From JAFEBO01 sp044221315 (GTDB lineage: Bacteria; Planctomycetota; Phycisphaerae; Phycisphaerales; UBA1924), in assembly GCA_044221315.1 (NCBI GenBank), contig JBGAPK010000001.1:62001-126000 (forward strand): a DNA stretch of 64,000 bases, written 5' to 3'. The notes under the pieces were generated by a model. That model was not told the origin of the DNA and ran no database searches. It saw nothing but the letters and a program-made list of their open reading frames with translations. This document shows positions 1-7,729 of the stretch, in pieces (within the stretch, counting starts at the first letter, position 1; every line of letters begins with the position of its first letter). Made by a program: the position numbers and the translations under genes.

Positions 1-117
1 TGCGCCGACCCGGCCATGCCCGGATACTGCCGCGCCGACCTGAGCAACGACGGGATGGTCGAGGACGCGGACTTCGTGCTGTTCGCGCAGGCGTACGACC
101 AGCTTGTTTGTCCCTGA
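1..117 (+). CDS. C-terminal end of a dockerin-tailed exported protein (partial)
   Basis: Only the last 38 codons of this gene are present; the start lies before the window. The peptide has the second half of the dockerin-like module seen in six other proteins here: a linker CADPAMPGYC, an EF-hand-like loop DLSNDGMVEDADF, then AYDQLVCP and the stop. Such modules bind calcium and mediate protein-protein attachment in cellulosomal dockerins; that role is inferred here. Nothing can be said of the N-terminal domain. Confidence 0.8.
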   Translation, partial: CADPAMPGYCRADLSNDGMVEDADFVLFAQAYDQLVCP

Positions 118-194
118 TGGGCCGGAGAACCGGCTTCGGAAACTGTTTGCATCCGGCTTGCCGCTTTCCATTTCCAATTTCTTGAGGAGATTTC

Positions 195-851
195 ATAAGA
201 CTGACCTTTGCTGCCGCAGGTCTCGCATCGTTCCTTTCCATGACCGCCGGCGCCGCGATCTTCCAGGTGGATATCTGCGGCGACATCTACCACAACGGGA
301 TCCGCATCGGCGGCCCGCTCGACCGGGCGAATGTACCGGCCGGCTCGAAGGCGGTGATCCACTTCGTTCTTTGTTCAATCCTTTACCTGAACGATCCCGA
401 TGGCCTGCCCACACGCGGATACACGATCGATCAGGGATCGTTCACCGCGACATACGGCAGCGTGACCGTTGGGATTCAGAATCCCTTCCCGGCCGGGCAG
501 ACCTCGATGTTCGTCCTCCGCGATAACGACCCGGCGGTCGACGGGTTCTTCCTCTCGACGGGAACGGCGTATCCCTTTCCCGCGCCGACGAGCGAACCGG
601 GCGCGCTCGGCCAGTTCGGCGTCTATTACGCGGTGGGCTATGTCGGCAACACGCTCTCGTCGCTCAACATCGCCGACGCCGTCGGCACGCACGACTACAC
701 CGGCCTGACCAACTTCGGATTCTCCACCGACGACGGCGAGAACGACGCGATGGGGATCGACTTCAATCACATGGTGATTGCGTCCATCCCGGCCCCGTCG
801 ACGCTCGCGCTCATGCTGCCGGTGACGCTGGTCCGTCGCCGTCGGCGCTGA
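195..851 (+). CDS. PEP-CTERM-like exported protein of unknown function
   Basis: About 218 residues. The C-terminus is a short PAPSTLALM segment, a hydrophobic stretch and five arginines, the layout of PEP-CTERM sorting signals, which exosortases are known to process. The first ATG (position 240) falls in the middle of a good signal peptide: upstream in frame the codons read RLTFAAAGLASFLS, and a GAGGAG ribosome site (184-189) sits just before an ATA codon at 195. I place the start at that ATA, accepting that it is unusual; it could be an ATG altered by mutation or sequencing error. The middle of the protein has no domain I recognise. A strong terminator follows. Confidence 0.7.
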   Translation: MRLTFAAAGLASFLSMTAGAAIFQVDICGDIYHNGIRIGGPLDRANVPAGSKAVIHFVLCSILYLNDPDGLPTRGYTIDQGSFTATYGSVTVGIQNPFPAGQTSMFVLRDNDPAVDGFFLSTGTAYPFPAPTSEPGALGQFGVYYAVGYVGNTLSSLNIADAVGTHDYTGLTNFGFSTDDGENDAMGIDFNHMVIASIPAPSTLALMLPVTLVRRRRR

Positions 852-877
852 GACTGAATGCATTCAACGGCCCCGAA

Positions 878-906
878 GGGACGATCGCCCGGCGATCGTC
901 CCTTTT
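878..906 (+). terminator. Rho-independent terminator after the PEP-CTERM-like gene
   Basis: Perfect 11-bp arms (GGGACGATCGC / GCGATCGTCCC) around a three-base CCG loop, followed by TTTT and GCTTT. It begins 26 bases after the stop codon of the upstream gene. Confidence 0.85.
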
Positions 907-960
907 GCTTTCTCCGGCGCCGCTGCAACCTCGCCGAGCGTTGTCGTTACCAACGTCGGA

Positions 961-2154
961 GTGTCACCCGTGCGCACACCGCTCATCGCCGGCCTGATCA
1001 TGTGTTCCCCCGCGTCCGCGGCGGCTCCCGAGGCTCAGCCGCGGATTCTGCTCGTGACCCCGGTCTCGAACGCACCCGACGATTCAGACAACGCGACGGC
1101 GATCCTGCCGCTCGCGGACGGGGCGCTGATCTCGGGCTGGACTTCGAAGCCGGGAGCGAAGGAAAACGGGCTGCTGGTCCGCGTCGATGGTCGCGGCGAC
1201 GTCGTGTGGCGGCGCGTCGTTGGCGGCGAGGGCGAGGACCTCCTGTGGTCGGTTGTCGCCGACGGGGACGGGTTCATCGCGGTCGGGCACACGACCAGCA
1301 AGGGCGCGGGCTCGCTCGACGGCTGGATGATCCGTGTGGATGCCAAGGGCGAGTTGGTATGGGAAAAGACCTTCGGCGGCACGGGGGATGATCGCTTCTA
1401 TTCGTTCGCTCCCGTAACAGGCGGATTCGCATGCGTTGGACAGAAGAGTTCTTCCGGCGCCGGCAAGTCGGACGCCTGGGTTCTCAAGACCGACGCTTCG
1501 GGGAACCAGATCGCCTCGTGGACGTGGGGCACACCGGAAGTTGAGCGGGCGTTCGCGATCCAGCCCGCCGGGGACGGATTCGTTCTTTCCGGTATGACCG
1601 GGCCGGGAGAGAAGGAAGCCTCGGCCTTTGTTGCGTGCCTGGATTCGGGTGGCAAAGAGATCTGGCGCGTTCTCCAACCAAAGCCGGGCTTTGGAGTCGC
1701 GCACGGCATCGCTCCATTGCCCGATGGCAAGTTCTTGGTCACGGGGTACGACATGCCGGACGCGGCCAAGGGCGCAGACGGCTTTGCGTTCGTTGTGGAT
1801 CAAAACGGCCACGTGCAGGCAAAGGGCACGTTCGGCGGCAAGGGAAATGATCGCGCACTCCACGCCGCGACCTTTGCGGATGGCTCCTCCGTCGTGGTCG
1901 GTTATTCCCAGGCCGAAGGGGCTCGCGACGGGATGTCCGGCTGGGATCTGACGTTGTACGCGCTCGGGCCGAACTGTGAGAACACCTGGACCGGGCGCTT
2001 CGGCGGTCCGGGACCGGAGATGGGCCGGGCGATCGCCGGCACTGCTCGAGATCTCTGGGTCGTCGGGCAGACAAGTTTGTTGCGCCCTTCCGGAAGCGGC
2101 CTCTACCTGATTCGTCTTGATGTTTCGGTCCTGGGCGCGAATCCGCAGAAGTAG
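961..2154 (+). CDS. Exported beta-propeller-like repeat protein
   Basis: 397 residues from a GTG start, with an N-terminal hydrophobic export segment (LIAGLIMCSPASAAA). The body is made of about six repeats of roughly 50 residues with the pattern GG-x-GxD-x-D-GFxxxG-TxSxGAG-x-DxWxxRxDxxGxxxW, for example KTFGGTGDDRFYSFAPV. Such blades are typical of bacterial propeller proteins of the PQQ/SBBP type. No enzymatic motif is seen, so a surface or binding role is only inferred. It converges on the next gene with a seven-base gap. An internal ATG at 1000 is another possible start but would shorten the signal peptide. Confidence 0.75.
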   Translation: MSPVRTPLIAGLIMCSPASAAAPEAQPRILLVTPVSNAPDDSDNATAILPLADGALISGWTSKPGAKENGLLVRVDGRGDVVWRRVVGGEGEDLLWSVVADGDGFIAVGHTTSKGAGSLDGWMIRVDAKGELVWEKTFGGTGDDRFYSFAPVTGGFACVGQKSSSGAGKSDAWVLKTDASGNQIASWTWGTPEVERAFAIQPAGDGFVLSGMTGPGEKEASAFVACLDSGGKEIWRVLQPKPGFGVAHGIAPLPDGKFLVTGYDMPDAAKGADGFAFVVDQNGHVQAKGTFGGKGNDRALHAATFADGSSVVVGYSQAEGARDGMSGWDLTLYALGPNCENTWTGRFGGPGPEMGRAIAGTARDLWVVGQTSLLRPSGSGLYLIRLDVSVLGANPQK

Positions 2155-2161
2155 CGCTGCC

Positions 2162-2917
2162 TTATTTCCCGAGCTGTTCGATGGCATTCCGGATCGGCTC
2201 GCTCGAGATCTGGATCAGGCCGCTGAAAGGCCGGTCCATTTCGAGGATCAGAAAGACCGCGCCGGAGACCGAAAGCGCAGTCGCGAAAAGGGTCGCCACC
2301 ACGGTTCCGTTCCGCGGGGCAAACAGCCCGAAACTGGCAAAGACGGCGGAGAGCCAGAAGGTCATCACATACAGCAGCGGCGTCGAAACCGAGCTCCCGG
2401 CCTGGGAGAACAACAGCATCCGTGTGCGGAAGAGGGCGGCGCACAGGCCCTGCGCTTCGGACTGCACCGCGCGCTCGGCGTCGGTCTTCGGCGCGAGATT
2501 GTGGATGCTCTCGTACAGCACGTCCCCCGCCTGGCGCGCGGAGTTCGAGAGCAGCGCCGCCGGCCCGGCCGGCGCCCACAAGCGCTGGATGGCGCCCGAG
2601 GCCGCCTGCTTCAACACATCTCTGGGTTCCTGCGCACCCGGGCCGAAATGGGCGAGCGTTCGGTCGAGCAGCACGACTGTTGTGGCGAGGTCTATGACTT
2701 CACCTTTTTGGGCGTCGTACGCGCTCTTCGCCGAGCTCACGAGCAGGCCCAGCACCAGGGCCGCCATCGTCCCGATGAGACCGGCGCCGAGTTTCACGAC
2801 GTCTTTAGTTTCGGACGTGAGATGGTGCTCGGGGAGCATGTAGCGGAGAACCATGCCGAAGACGGCGCCGCCGAAGATGCAGCCGAAGACAATGAGGCTT
2901 GTCGAGATGGAACTCAC
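2162..2917 (-). CDS. DUF4239 (bestrophin-like) membrane protein
   Basis: 251 residues. The family signature is clear: LPEHHLTSETKDVVKLG followed by a transmembrane stretch GLIGTMAALVLGLLVSSAK, with two further hydrophobic segments near the C-terminus and a first one at the N-terminus (IVFGCIFGGAVFGMVL). DUF4239 proteins are integral membrane proteins of unknown function, distantly likened to bestrophin channels. I chose the GTG at 2917 because an AAGGAG site lies about eight bases upstream; an upstream ATG at 2986 would add 23 unlikely residues. Confidence 0.85.
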   Translation of the reverse strand: MSSISTSLIVFGCIFGGAVFGMVLRYMLPEHHLTSETKDVVKLGAGLIGTMAALVLGLLVSSAKSAYDAQKGEVIDLATTVVLLDRTLAHFGPGAQEPRDVLKQAASGAIQRLWAPAGPAALLSNSARQAGDVLYESIHNLAPKTDAERAVQSEAQGLCAALFRTRMLLFSQAGSSVSTPLLYVMTFWLSAVFASFGLFAPRNGTVVATLFATALSVSGAVFLILEMDRPFSGLIQISSEPIRNAIEQLGK

Positions 2918-2991
2918 CGGGAAGTCTCCTTGAGAGAGGCCAAGTGTACAAGAATGGGCGGTGAGTTCCGTGGAGTGATACGTCAATGGAC

Positions 2992-3036
2992 CCCATGGGC
3001 CACATGGGCCTCATCGGTCCCATGGGACCCATTGCC
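2992..3036. repeat. Nine-base tandem repeat with CCCATGGG cores
   Basis: Five consecutive nine-base units of the type CCC ATG GGN, degenerating in the third and fifth copy, lie between the start of the DUF4239 gene and the next gene. Several cores are self-complementary. Confidence 0.6.
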
Positions 3037-3062
3037 TTTTCCACTCTCCGCCGAGTACCGCC

Positions 3063-3539
3063 ATGCCTTCAAAGACATTCACCGCCCGCATCATCCAGGA
3101 CGACAACACAACCATGACCGGCTTCGAGATCCCCTTCGATCCGAAGCCGGTCTTCGGCAAGGTCCGTGCGCCGGTCGTCGTCACGATCAAGAAGCACACC
3201 TACCGCTCGACCATCAGCGCCATGGGAGGCTGCTGGATGATCCCGCTCCGCAAAAGCAACCGCGATGCGGCAGGTGTCCGGGCGGGGGATCGCGTACGCG
3301 TGACGCTCGCCCTCGATGAGAAACCCAGGATCGTGACACCCCCGAAGGACCTTGCGAAGGCCCTCAAAGACGCGGCGCTGCTGAGCGCGTTCTCCGGCCT
3401 CGCCTTCACCCATCAGCGCGAGCACGTCGAGGCGATCGAGCAGGCCAAGAAGCTCGAGACGCGCCAACGGCGGATCGCCGCGTGCGTCGCGATGGTGCGG
3501 CAGATGGGCGCGCGACAGGCGCCCGGGCGTAAGGCCTGA
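3063..3539 (+). CDS. DUF1905/YdeI (OmdA-like) domain protein
   Basis: 158 residues. The N-terminal ~95 residues match the DUF1905 barrel (FEIPFDPKPVFGKVRAPVVV, then ISAMGGCWMIPLRK and GDRVRVTLALDEKPR). The C-terminal part is a YdeI/OmdA-type helical segment: PPKDLAKALKD, then SAFSGLAFTHQREHVEAIEQ with the usual arginine/lysine-rich end. Proteins of this type are often annotated as bacteriocin-protection or OmpD-associated, but their molecular role is not settled. The stop is six bases from the stop of the convergent HAF gene. Confidence 0.88.
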   Translation: MPSKTFTARIIQDDNTTMTGFEIPFDPKPVFGKVRAPVVVTIKKHTYRSTISAMGGCWMIPLRKSNRDAAGVRAGDRVRVTLALDEKPRIVTPPKDLAKALKDAALLSAFSGLAFTHQREHVEAIEQAKKLETRQRRIAACVAMVRQMGARQAPGRKA

Positions 3540-3545
3540 ATCGGT

Positions 3546-6209
3546 CTACGGGCATAGCAATTCGTTGTACGCGACAACGAAGATTGTGAAATCGGCGTCT
3601 TCGACGATGCCGTCGTGATTGAAATCAGCGGGGCAGGCCGGGGGCATCGACGGGTCGGCGCAGTCGAGGATGTTGTAGGAAATAACGAAGATCGTAAAGT
3701 CCGAATCCTCCACGAGGCCGTCGTTGTTGAGATCGCACGGGCAGGCGCCGGGCAGGCTGAACGTGGCCCGCAAGAGCGCCCGTTTGACACCCGACGCGCC
3801 GGTGTCGATATCGGCGCTGAAGGTCGCGGTATTTCCGGAAAGAAATGTGCCGCGCCCGTCGCGCCCCGTGCGGGCGGCGGGAGAACCCGACGGAGGAATC
3901 ACCTGCGAGATCGAACCGGAAACTCCCGGTTCCAATTCGATGTTCTGCCCGACCTGGGCGAGCGTGGTAAGCCCGCCGGGCGAGAGCAGGTACAGGCCTT
4001 GCTCCGAAGCAATGGTCGGGGTCGCGGCAACAAAGGCCCGATCGCCGTCGGCCGCGATCAGCGAGATGTCCTTTACAAATCGACACACGTCGTAGCCGGG
4101 CAACTTGGTTTTCCCGGCCAGAACGGGCGTGGTGAGCCCGGAGGGCGTCGAACGCACCAGGGCGACCGAGCTCGGGCCGCCGCTGTCGGCGATGGTCGCG
4201 ACAAAGAGCGTGTCGCCCCCGGGAAGGAGGGCAAAGCCTCTGCTCGGGCTGAAGCTCTCGATCGAGAGCGACGAGTCGTTGTTCACCAGGCTCCCGATGC
4301 GCGCGACGATCTGCACGCCCGAACTCGTGCCGGTGCAAAGAACGGTGGAGCCCGAACTGATCTGCGCGAAGAAGGCGACGGCATCGCCCTGCGCCGCGAC
4401 ATCGCGCAGATCGCTGAACGTGACACCCGGCGCCTCGCCGGGAACCGGAGTGCCGGTACTCACCACAGCCTGCGCCGGAGCCGGGGGCGGGCCTCCAATG
4501 AGAATCACCTCGGGACCGTTGGAGACGTTCAAGTTGCCGCGCCGGACGAGCGCGCCGGTGTCGGTGAGGGCGGTCAACGTGGGGTTGGAGAGCTGCGTGA
4601 CGCCCGGCGGAAGCGACAAGAGGGATCGCGTGAGCACGCCGCCAACGGTGGCGAAGGCGCCGACGCCGGTATTGCCGCCGGCGATTTGCGACTGGAAGGC
4701 GTACGAATCCAGATTGTTCAGGAACGGGTTGCTCGAATTGTCGACCGCTGGATCGAACAACCCGCCGCCGGTGCCCGGAGCCGCGTCCCCCGACTGGGCA
4801 AGAACCGCAATCGCCCCGAGCGGGCCGGCGTAGTAGAGGTACTTGCTGACCGGGCCGGGGAAGTACTGGCGCACGTCGCGCAGAGCGGTCCGCCCGGACG
4901 CAACGACCCGGAGCAGCGACGGTTGCAAATAGGGTGCGCCGTTCGCGAGCGCCGCGAGCGCAAGTACGCCGGGAACGCCGGTGTAACAGCTCGCCATGCC
5001 GCCCGCCAGCGAGGCATCGAATGCCACGGTTCCGTCGGATCGCAGATCGTTGGGAGTGAACTGGCCGCCGAACAGCTGCGCCGTCCCCGTTGCCGCTCCG
5101 CCTTCGCGTGCCACAACTTCGAGTGTCACGGTCCCGACCGGGTCCGGGGGTGAGCACGTCACGGACAGATTGGCCACCCAGCCCTCGATTCCACCCGAGC
5201 CGTCCAGGGCTCGGCCGGCAACAACCGTTCCGTCGTCGGAGATCGCGTCGGCGCTGAAGAGCGTCCATCCTGTCAGATCGTGCCCGTTGAGCGTGATCAC
5301 CTGCTGCAAATCACGCGTCCCGTGCGCGGCGTCCCACAGAAAAGCGCGGCCACTGGAATTTCCCACGACAACCGACCCGTCGGCACTGGCGTCAATCGCT
5401 TCGCCGGAGCCCGAACCGCCGGGGAGCATCGGCATCGCCTGCATCCCATCCGCGGCATTCCAGCGGAACGGGCGCAGGGCGAAGTGGCCGGGCGACGTCT
5501 GAACATTCGCGGCCCCGACGACGACCGCGCCGTCGGCGCTGATGCCAAGCGCGAAGGAATTGGTTCCGGTCGGAAGGAATCCCAAACCCTGGGTCCCGCC
5601 CTGCGCCGTCCAACGTGCCGCCTGATCGATATTGATGTCCGGTTCGACCGGATAGCCGTAGCCGTTGCCGGGTTGAAAGAAGTGGCAGGTGAGTGCCGCG
5701 GCGGCGCCGGCGGCGTCCAGCCGGACGGCCTTTTGGGATGTGTATGTGGGAATGTTGGGGAGCGTTGATGGGGAACCCAGGCCCTCATAGCGGGTCGTCT
5801 CGCTCAGAAAGACCGAGCCGTCGTCGCTGACGTCAAGGAGAGGAGGTGTTTCCGAACCCACGTTGGGTCCCGGCGGCACCCACCAGAAACCCTGGGAGTC
5901 CCCTCCGCCGACGATGAACGTTCCGGCCGCGTTGACGGCATACGCACGCGCCCGGGTTTCACCGGGATAGAGCCCGAGTTCTTCGATCGGGTTGCCGGCC
6001 AGACGCCGGAACGGCCGAAAGATCGAAAAATCGGAGAGCGAGAAGCCATAGCCAACGACCACGGTGCCGTCCGCGTTTAGGTCGGTCGGTGTGACCGATC
6101 GCAAGCCGGCACCGGAGGTTTTCAGGCCCTCAAAGCCCGCAAACTGGGCAAGGGCGATGGTCGATCCGGCCGCGGCGACCAGCGCCGCACTCATGATTCC
6201 AACTCGCAT
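3546..6209 (-). CDS. Exported HAF-repeat protein with dockerin-like tail
   Basis: 887 residues. It has a signal peptide (MRVGIMSAALVAAAGSTIALA) and a GGAGG site seven bases before the ATG. Residues ~40-340 contain HAF-type repeats (xDGxVVVGxS...AFxW), for example ISADGAVVVGAANV and ASADGSVVVGNSSG. Residues ~350-820 are a second beta-rich domain with repeated FDASLAGG/VAFFAQISSG-like segments, resembling the choice-of-anchor type domains of planctomycete surface proteins. The last ~65 residues are the two-loop dockerin-like module ending in AYNELLCP. Function unknown; surface attachment is inferred. It lies 79 bases downstream of the glycosyltransferase on the same strand. Confidence 0.85.
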   Translation of the reverse strand: MRVGIMSAALVAAAGSTIALAQFAGFEGLKTSGAGLRSVTPTDLNADGTVVVGYGFSLSDFSIFRPFRRLAGNPIEELGLYPGETRARAYAVNAAGTFIVGGGDSQGFWWVPPGPNVGSETPPLLDVSDDGSVFLSETTRYEGLGSPSTLPNIPTYTSQKAVRLDAAGAAAALTCHFFQPGNGYGYPVEPDINIDQAARWTAQGGTQGLGFLPTGTNSFALGISADGAVVVGAANVQTSPGHFALRPFRWNAADGMQAMPMLPGGSGSGEAIDASADGSVVVGNSSGRAFLWDAAHGTRDLQQVITLNGHDLTGWTLFSADAISDDGTVVAGRALDGSGGIEGWVANLSVTCSPPDPVGTVTLEVVAREGGAATGTAQLFGGQFTPNDLRSDGTVAFDASLAGGMASCYTGVPGVLALAALANGAPYLQPSLLRVVASGRTALRDVRQYFPGPVSKYLYYAGPLGAIAVLAQSGDAAPGTGGGLFDPAVDNSSNPFLNNLDSYAFQSQIAGGNTGVGAFATVGGVLTRSLLSLPPGVTQLSNPTLTALTDTGALVRRGNLNVSNGPEVILIGGPPPAPAQAVVSTGTPVPGEAPGVTFSDLRDVAAQGDAVAFFAQISSGSTVLCTGTSSGVQIVARIGSLVNNDSSLSIESFSPSRGFALLPGGDTLFVATIADSGGPSSVALVRSTPSGLTTPVLAGKTKLPGYDVCRFVKDISLIAADGDRAFVAATPTIASEQGLYLLSPGGLTTLAQVGQNIELEPGVSGSISQVIPPSGSPAARTGRDGRGTFLSGNTATFSADIDTGASGVKRALLRATFSLPGACPCDLNNDGLVEDSDFTIFVISYNILDCADPSMPPACPADFNHDGIVEDADFTIFVVAYNELLCP

Positions 6210-6288
6210 CTCGTGCCTCCCGAACGCAACAGGCTAACAGGCCGGGCGGCGCCCGCAAGCAGATTTCGCAGGATCCACAACCATGGAT

Positions 6289-7089
6289 TCAGGTTCTGGG
6301 GGCGGCGTCTGATAAGTCGGCGGCGGGCCGGATCTCGAACCGACTGTGGAGGGTGACCTTGAGACGAAAGTCGCGGTCGAGATTCCGGCGCTTGAGCGCG
6401 TCGCGAACGGCGCGAGCGGAGTTCTCGATCTGTTCGAGACGGCGCGACGTTGAAATAGACTGATCGTGCACGCGGTAGCAATAGAGCGGTCTGGGAAGAT
6501 ACACAAACGGCGTGACCTCGCTCGCGCGCAGGCAGAAGTCGTAGTCGGGGCTGGCCGTGAGCTCGGGATTGATCCCACCGACACGCTCATAGATCTCGCT
6601 CCGGAAGAGGCGGAACTGGAAGGAGATCAGGCTCGTCAGCAGCGCCTCGGGCGAAAAAGCCCGTCGGGAGCATTCGCCGAGGGCAACCGTCTCCGAACGG
6701 GCGTTGAGGACGACGTGATCGGTGTAGACAAGACCGGCCTGCGGATTGGCCAGCAGCACCGCGCGGGTCTCTTCCACGGCGGTCTTGACCAGCAGATCGT
6801 CGCTGTCCAGCCACCCGGTGTATCGGGGGAGCGTGCCGGATTCGCAACGCACGATCTCGTGCGCGCGGCGCAGCGTCCCGACGACCCCCCGCCTGGGCTC
6901 TCGGAAGAGACGGATGCGACGGTCGGACGCGCCAAGCCTCGCCACGATTTCGGCAGAACCGTCGGTCGACGCGTCGTCCACTACGAAGATCTCCAGGTCG
7001 CCGAACGACTGGGTCAGGAGGCTCCGGAGGGCGGCTTCCACGAAATTCTCGCGATTGTGCAGCGTCATGATGATCGCGACCTCGGCCAC
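6289..7089 (-). CDS. Family 2 glycosyltransferase (GT-A fold)
   Basis: 266 residues. The fold is plain: AIIMTLHNRENFVEAALRSL at the start, nucleotide-binding VVDDASTDGSAE near residue 38, and the metal-binding DSDD near residue 93. Near residue 180 is an SPDYDFCLRA motif, corresponding to the ED-type acceptor region. These enzymes transfer a sugar from a nucleotide donor to a growing glycan or lipid. No polysaccharide cluster surrounds it, so the acceptor is unknown; it could modify the exported protein encoded downstream, but that is a guess. Start is a GTG. Confidence 0.88.
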   Translation of the reverse strand: MAEVAIIMTLHNRENFVEAALRSLLTQSFGDLEIFVVDDASTDGSAEIVARLGASDRRIRLFREPRRGVVGTLRRAHEIVRCESGTLPRYTGWLDSDDLLVKTAVEETRAVLLANPQAGLVYTDHVVLNARSETVALGECSRRAFSPEALLTSLISFQFRLFRSEIYERVGGINPELTASPDYDFCLRASEVTPFVYLPRPLYCYRVHDQSISTSRRLEQIENSARAVRDALKRRNLDRDFRLKVTLHSRFEIRPAADLSDAAPRT

Positions 7090-7230
7090 GCTCCGAGCGT
7101 ATCAGGGCGTTCCGAGGTTTTCGGGCCGGGAAACGATCGCCGCGACGCGCCCCAAGAATGCACGATCGGATCGAACGCTCCGGACGGCGGGGCGTACCAG
7201 AGTCGGCCGTCCGGCCGGAAAGAGTGGTCC

Positions 7231-7533
7231 ATGCGACTTCACGCCTTCGGATTCGGGGTTCTCGTGCTTCTGGCAGCCAACTGCGTGGCGGCTCCGCAGC
7301 GCGGGGCTTCGACCCGAATTGACCCCGCGGCGGCCGCGGACATTGATTCGGACGGCTTCGTGGACGATGCCGATTTTGTGCTGTTCTCCTTCCAATACGA
7401 CGTGCTCGAGTGCAACGCGCCGGCCATGCCCGACGACTGCAGCGCCGACCTCAACCACGACGGGCTGGTGGACGACGCCGACTTTGTGATCTTTTCGCAC
7501 GAGTACCACCGCCCCCCGCCGAGTTATTCGTGA
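7231..7533 (+). CDS. Dockerin-only small exported protein
   Basis: 100 residues: a signal peptide (LHAFGFGVLVLLAANCVAAP), a short linker, and one dockerin-like module with two loops, DIDSDGFVDDADF and DLNHDGLVDDADF, joined by LECNAPAMPDDCSAD. There is no other domain. Unlike the other six module proteins it lacks the terminal L-x-C-P and ends in YHRPPPSYS. I see no strong ribosome-binding site. It may be an adaptor, or the remnant of a larger protein that lost its N-terminal domain. Confidence 0.75.
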   Translation: MRLHAFGFGVLVLLAANCVAAPQRGASTRIDPAAAADIDSDGFVDDADFVLFSFQYDVLECNAPAMPDDCSADLNHDGLVDDADFVIFSHEYHRPPPSYS

Positions 7534-7729
7534 AATCGACGGCAAACAGCGTTTCCCGTGGGTCATAGTGCGCGCTCGATTCGGCCGATATTGCCCTTCT
7601 GCGCGGAAGCCTCTTACGAGGGCTCGGCGCACCGGGCAAGACCTACCCTTGCCCTTCCCATCCCGGCCGGGCCGCCGCGCCGTCCGCGATGGGTTGCTTC
7701 TTTAGTAGACCGGCGGCAGGAACGCTTTC

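Noticed and set aside
3615..5153. Open frame antisense to the HAF/dockerin gene
   Set aside because: It lies fully inside the HAF gene in another frame and has no start context or recognisable motif.
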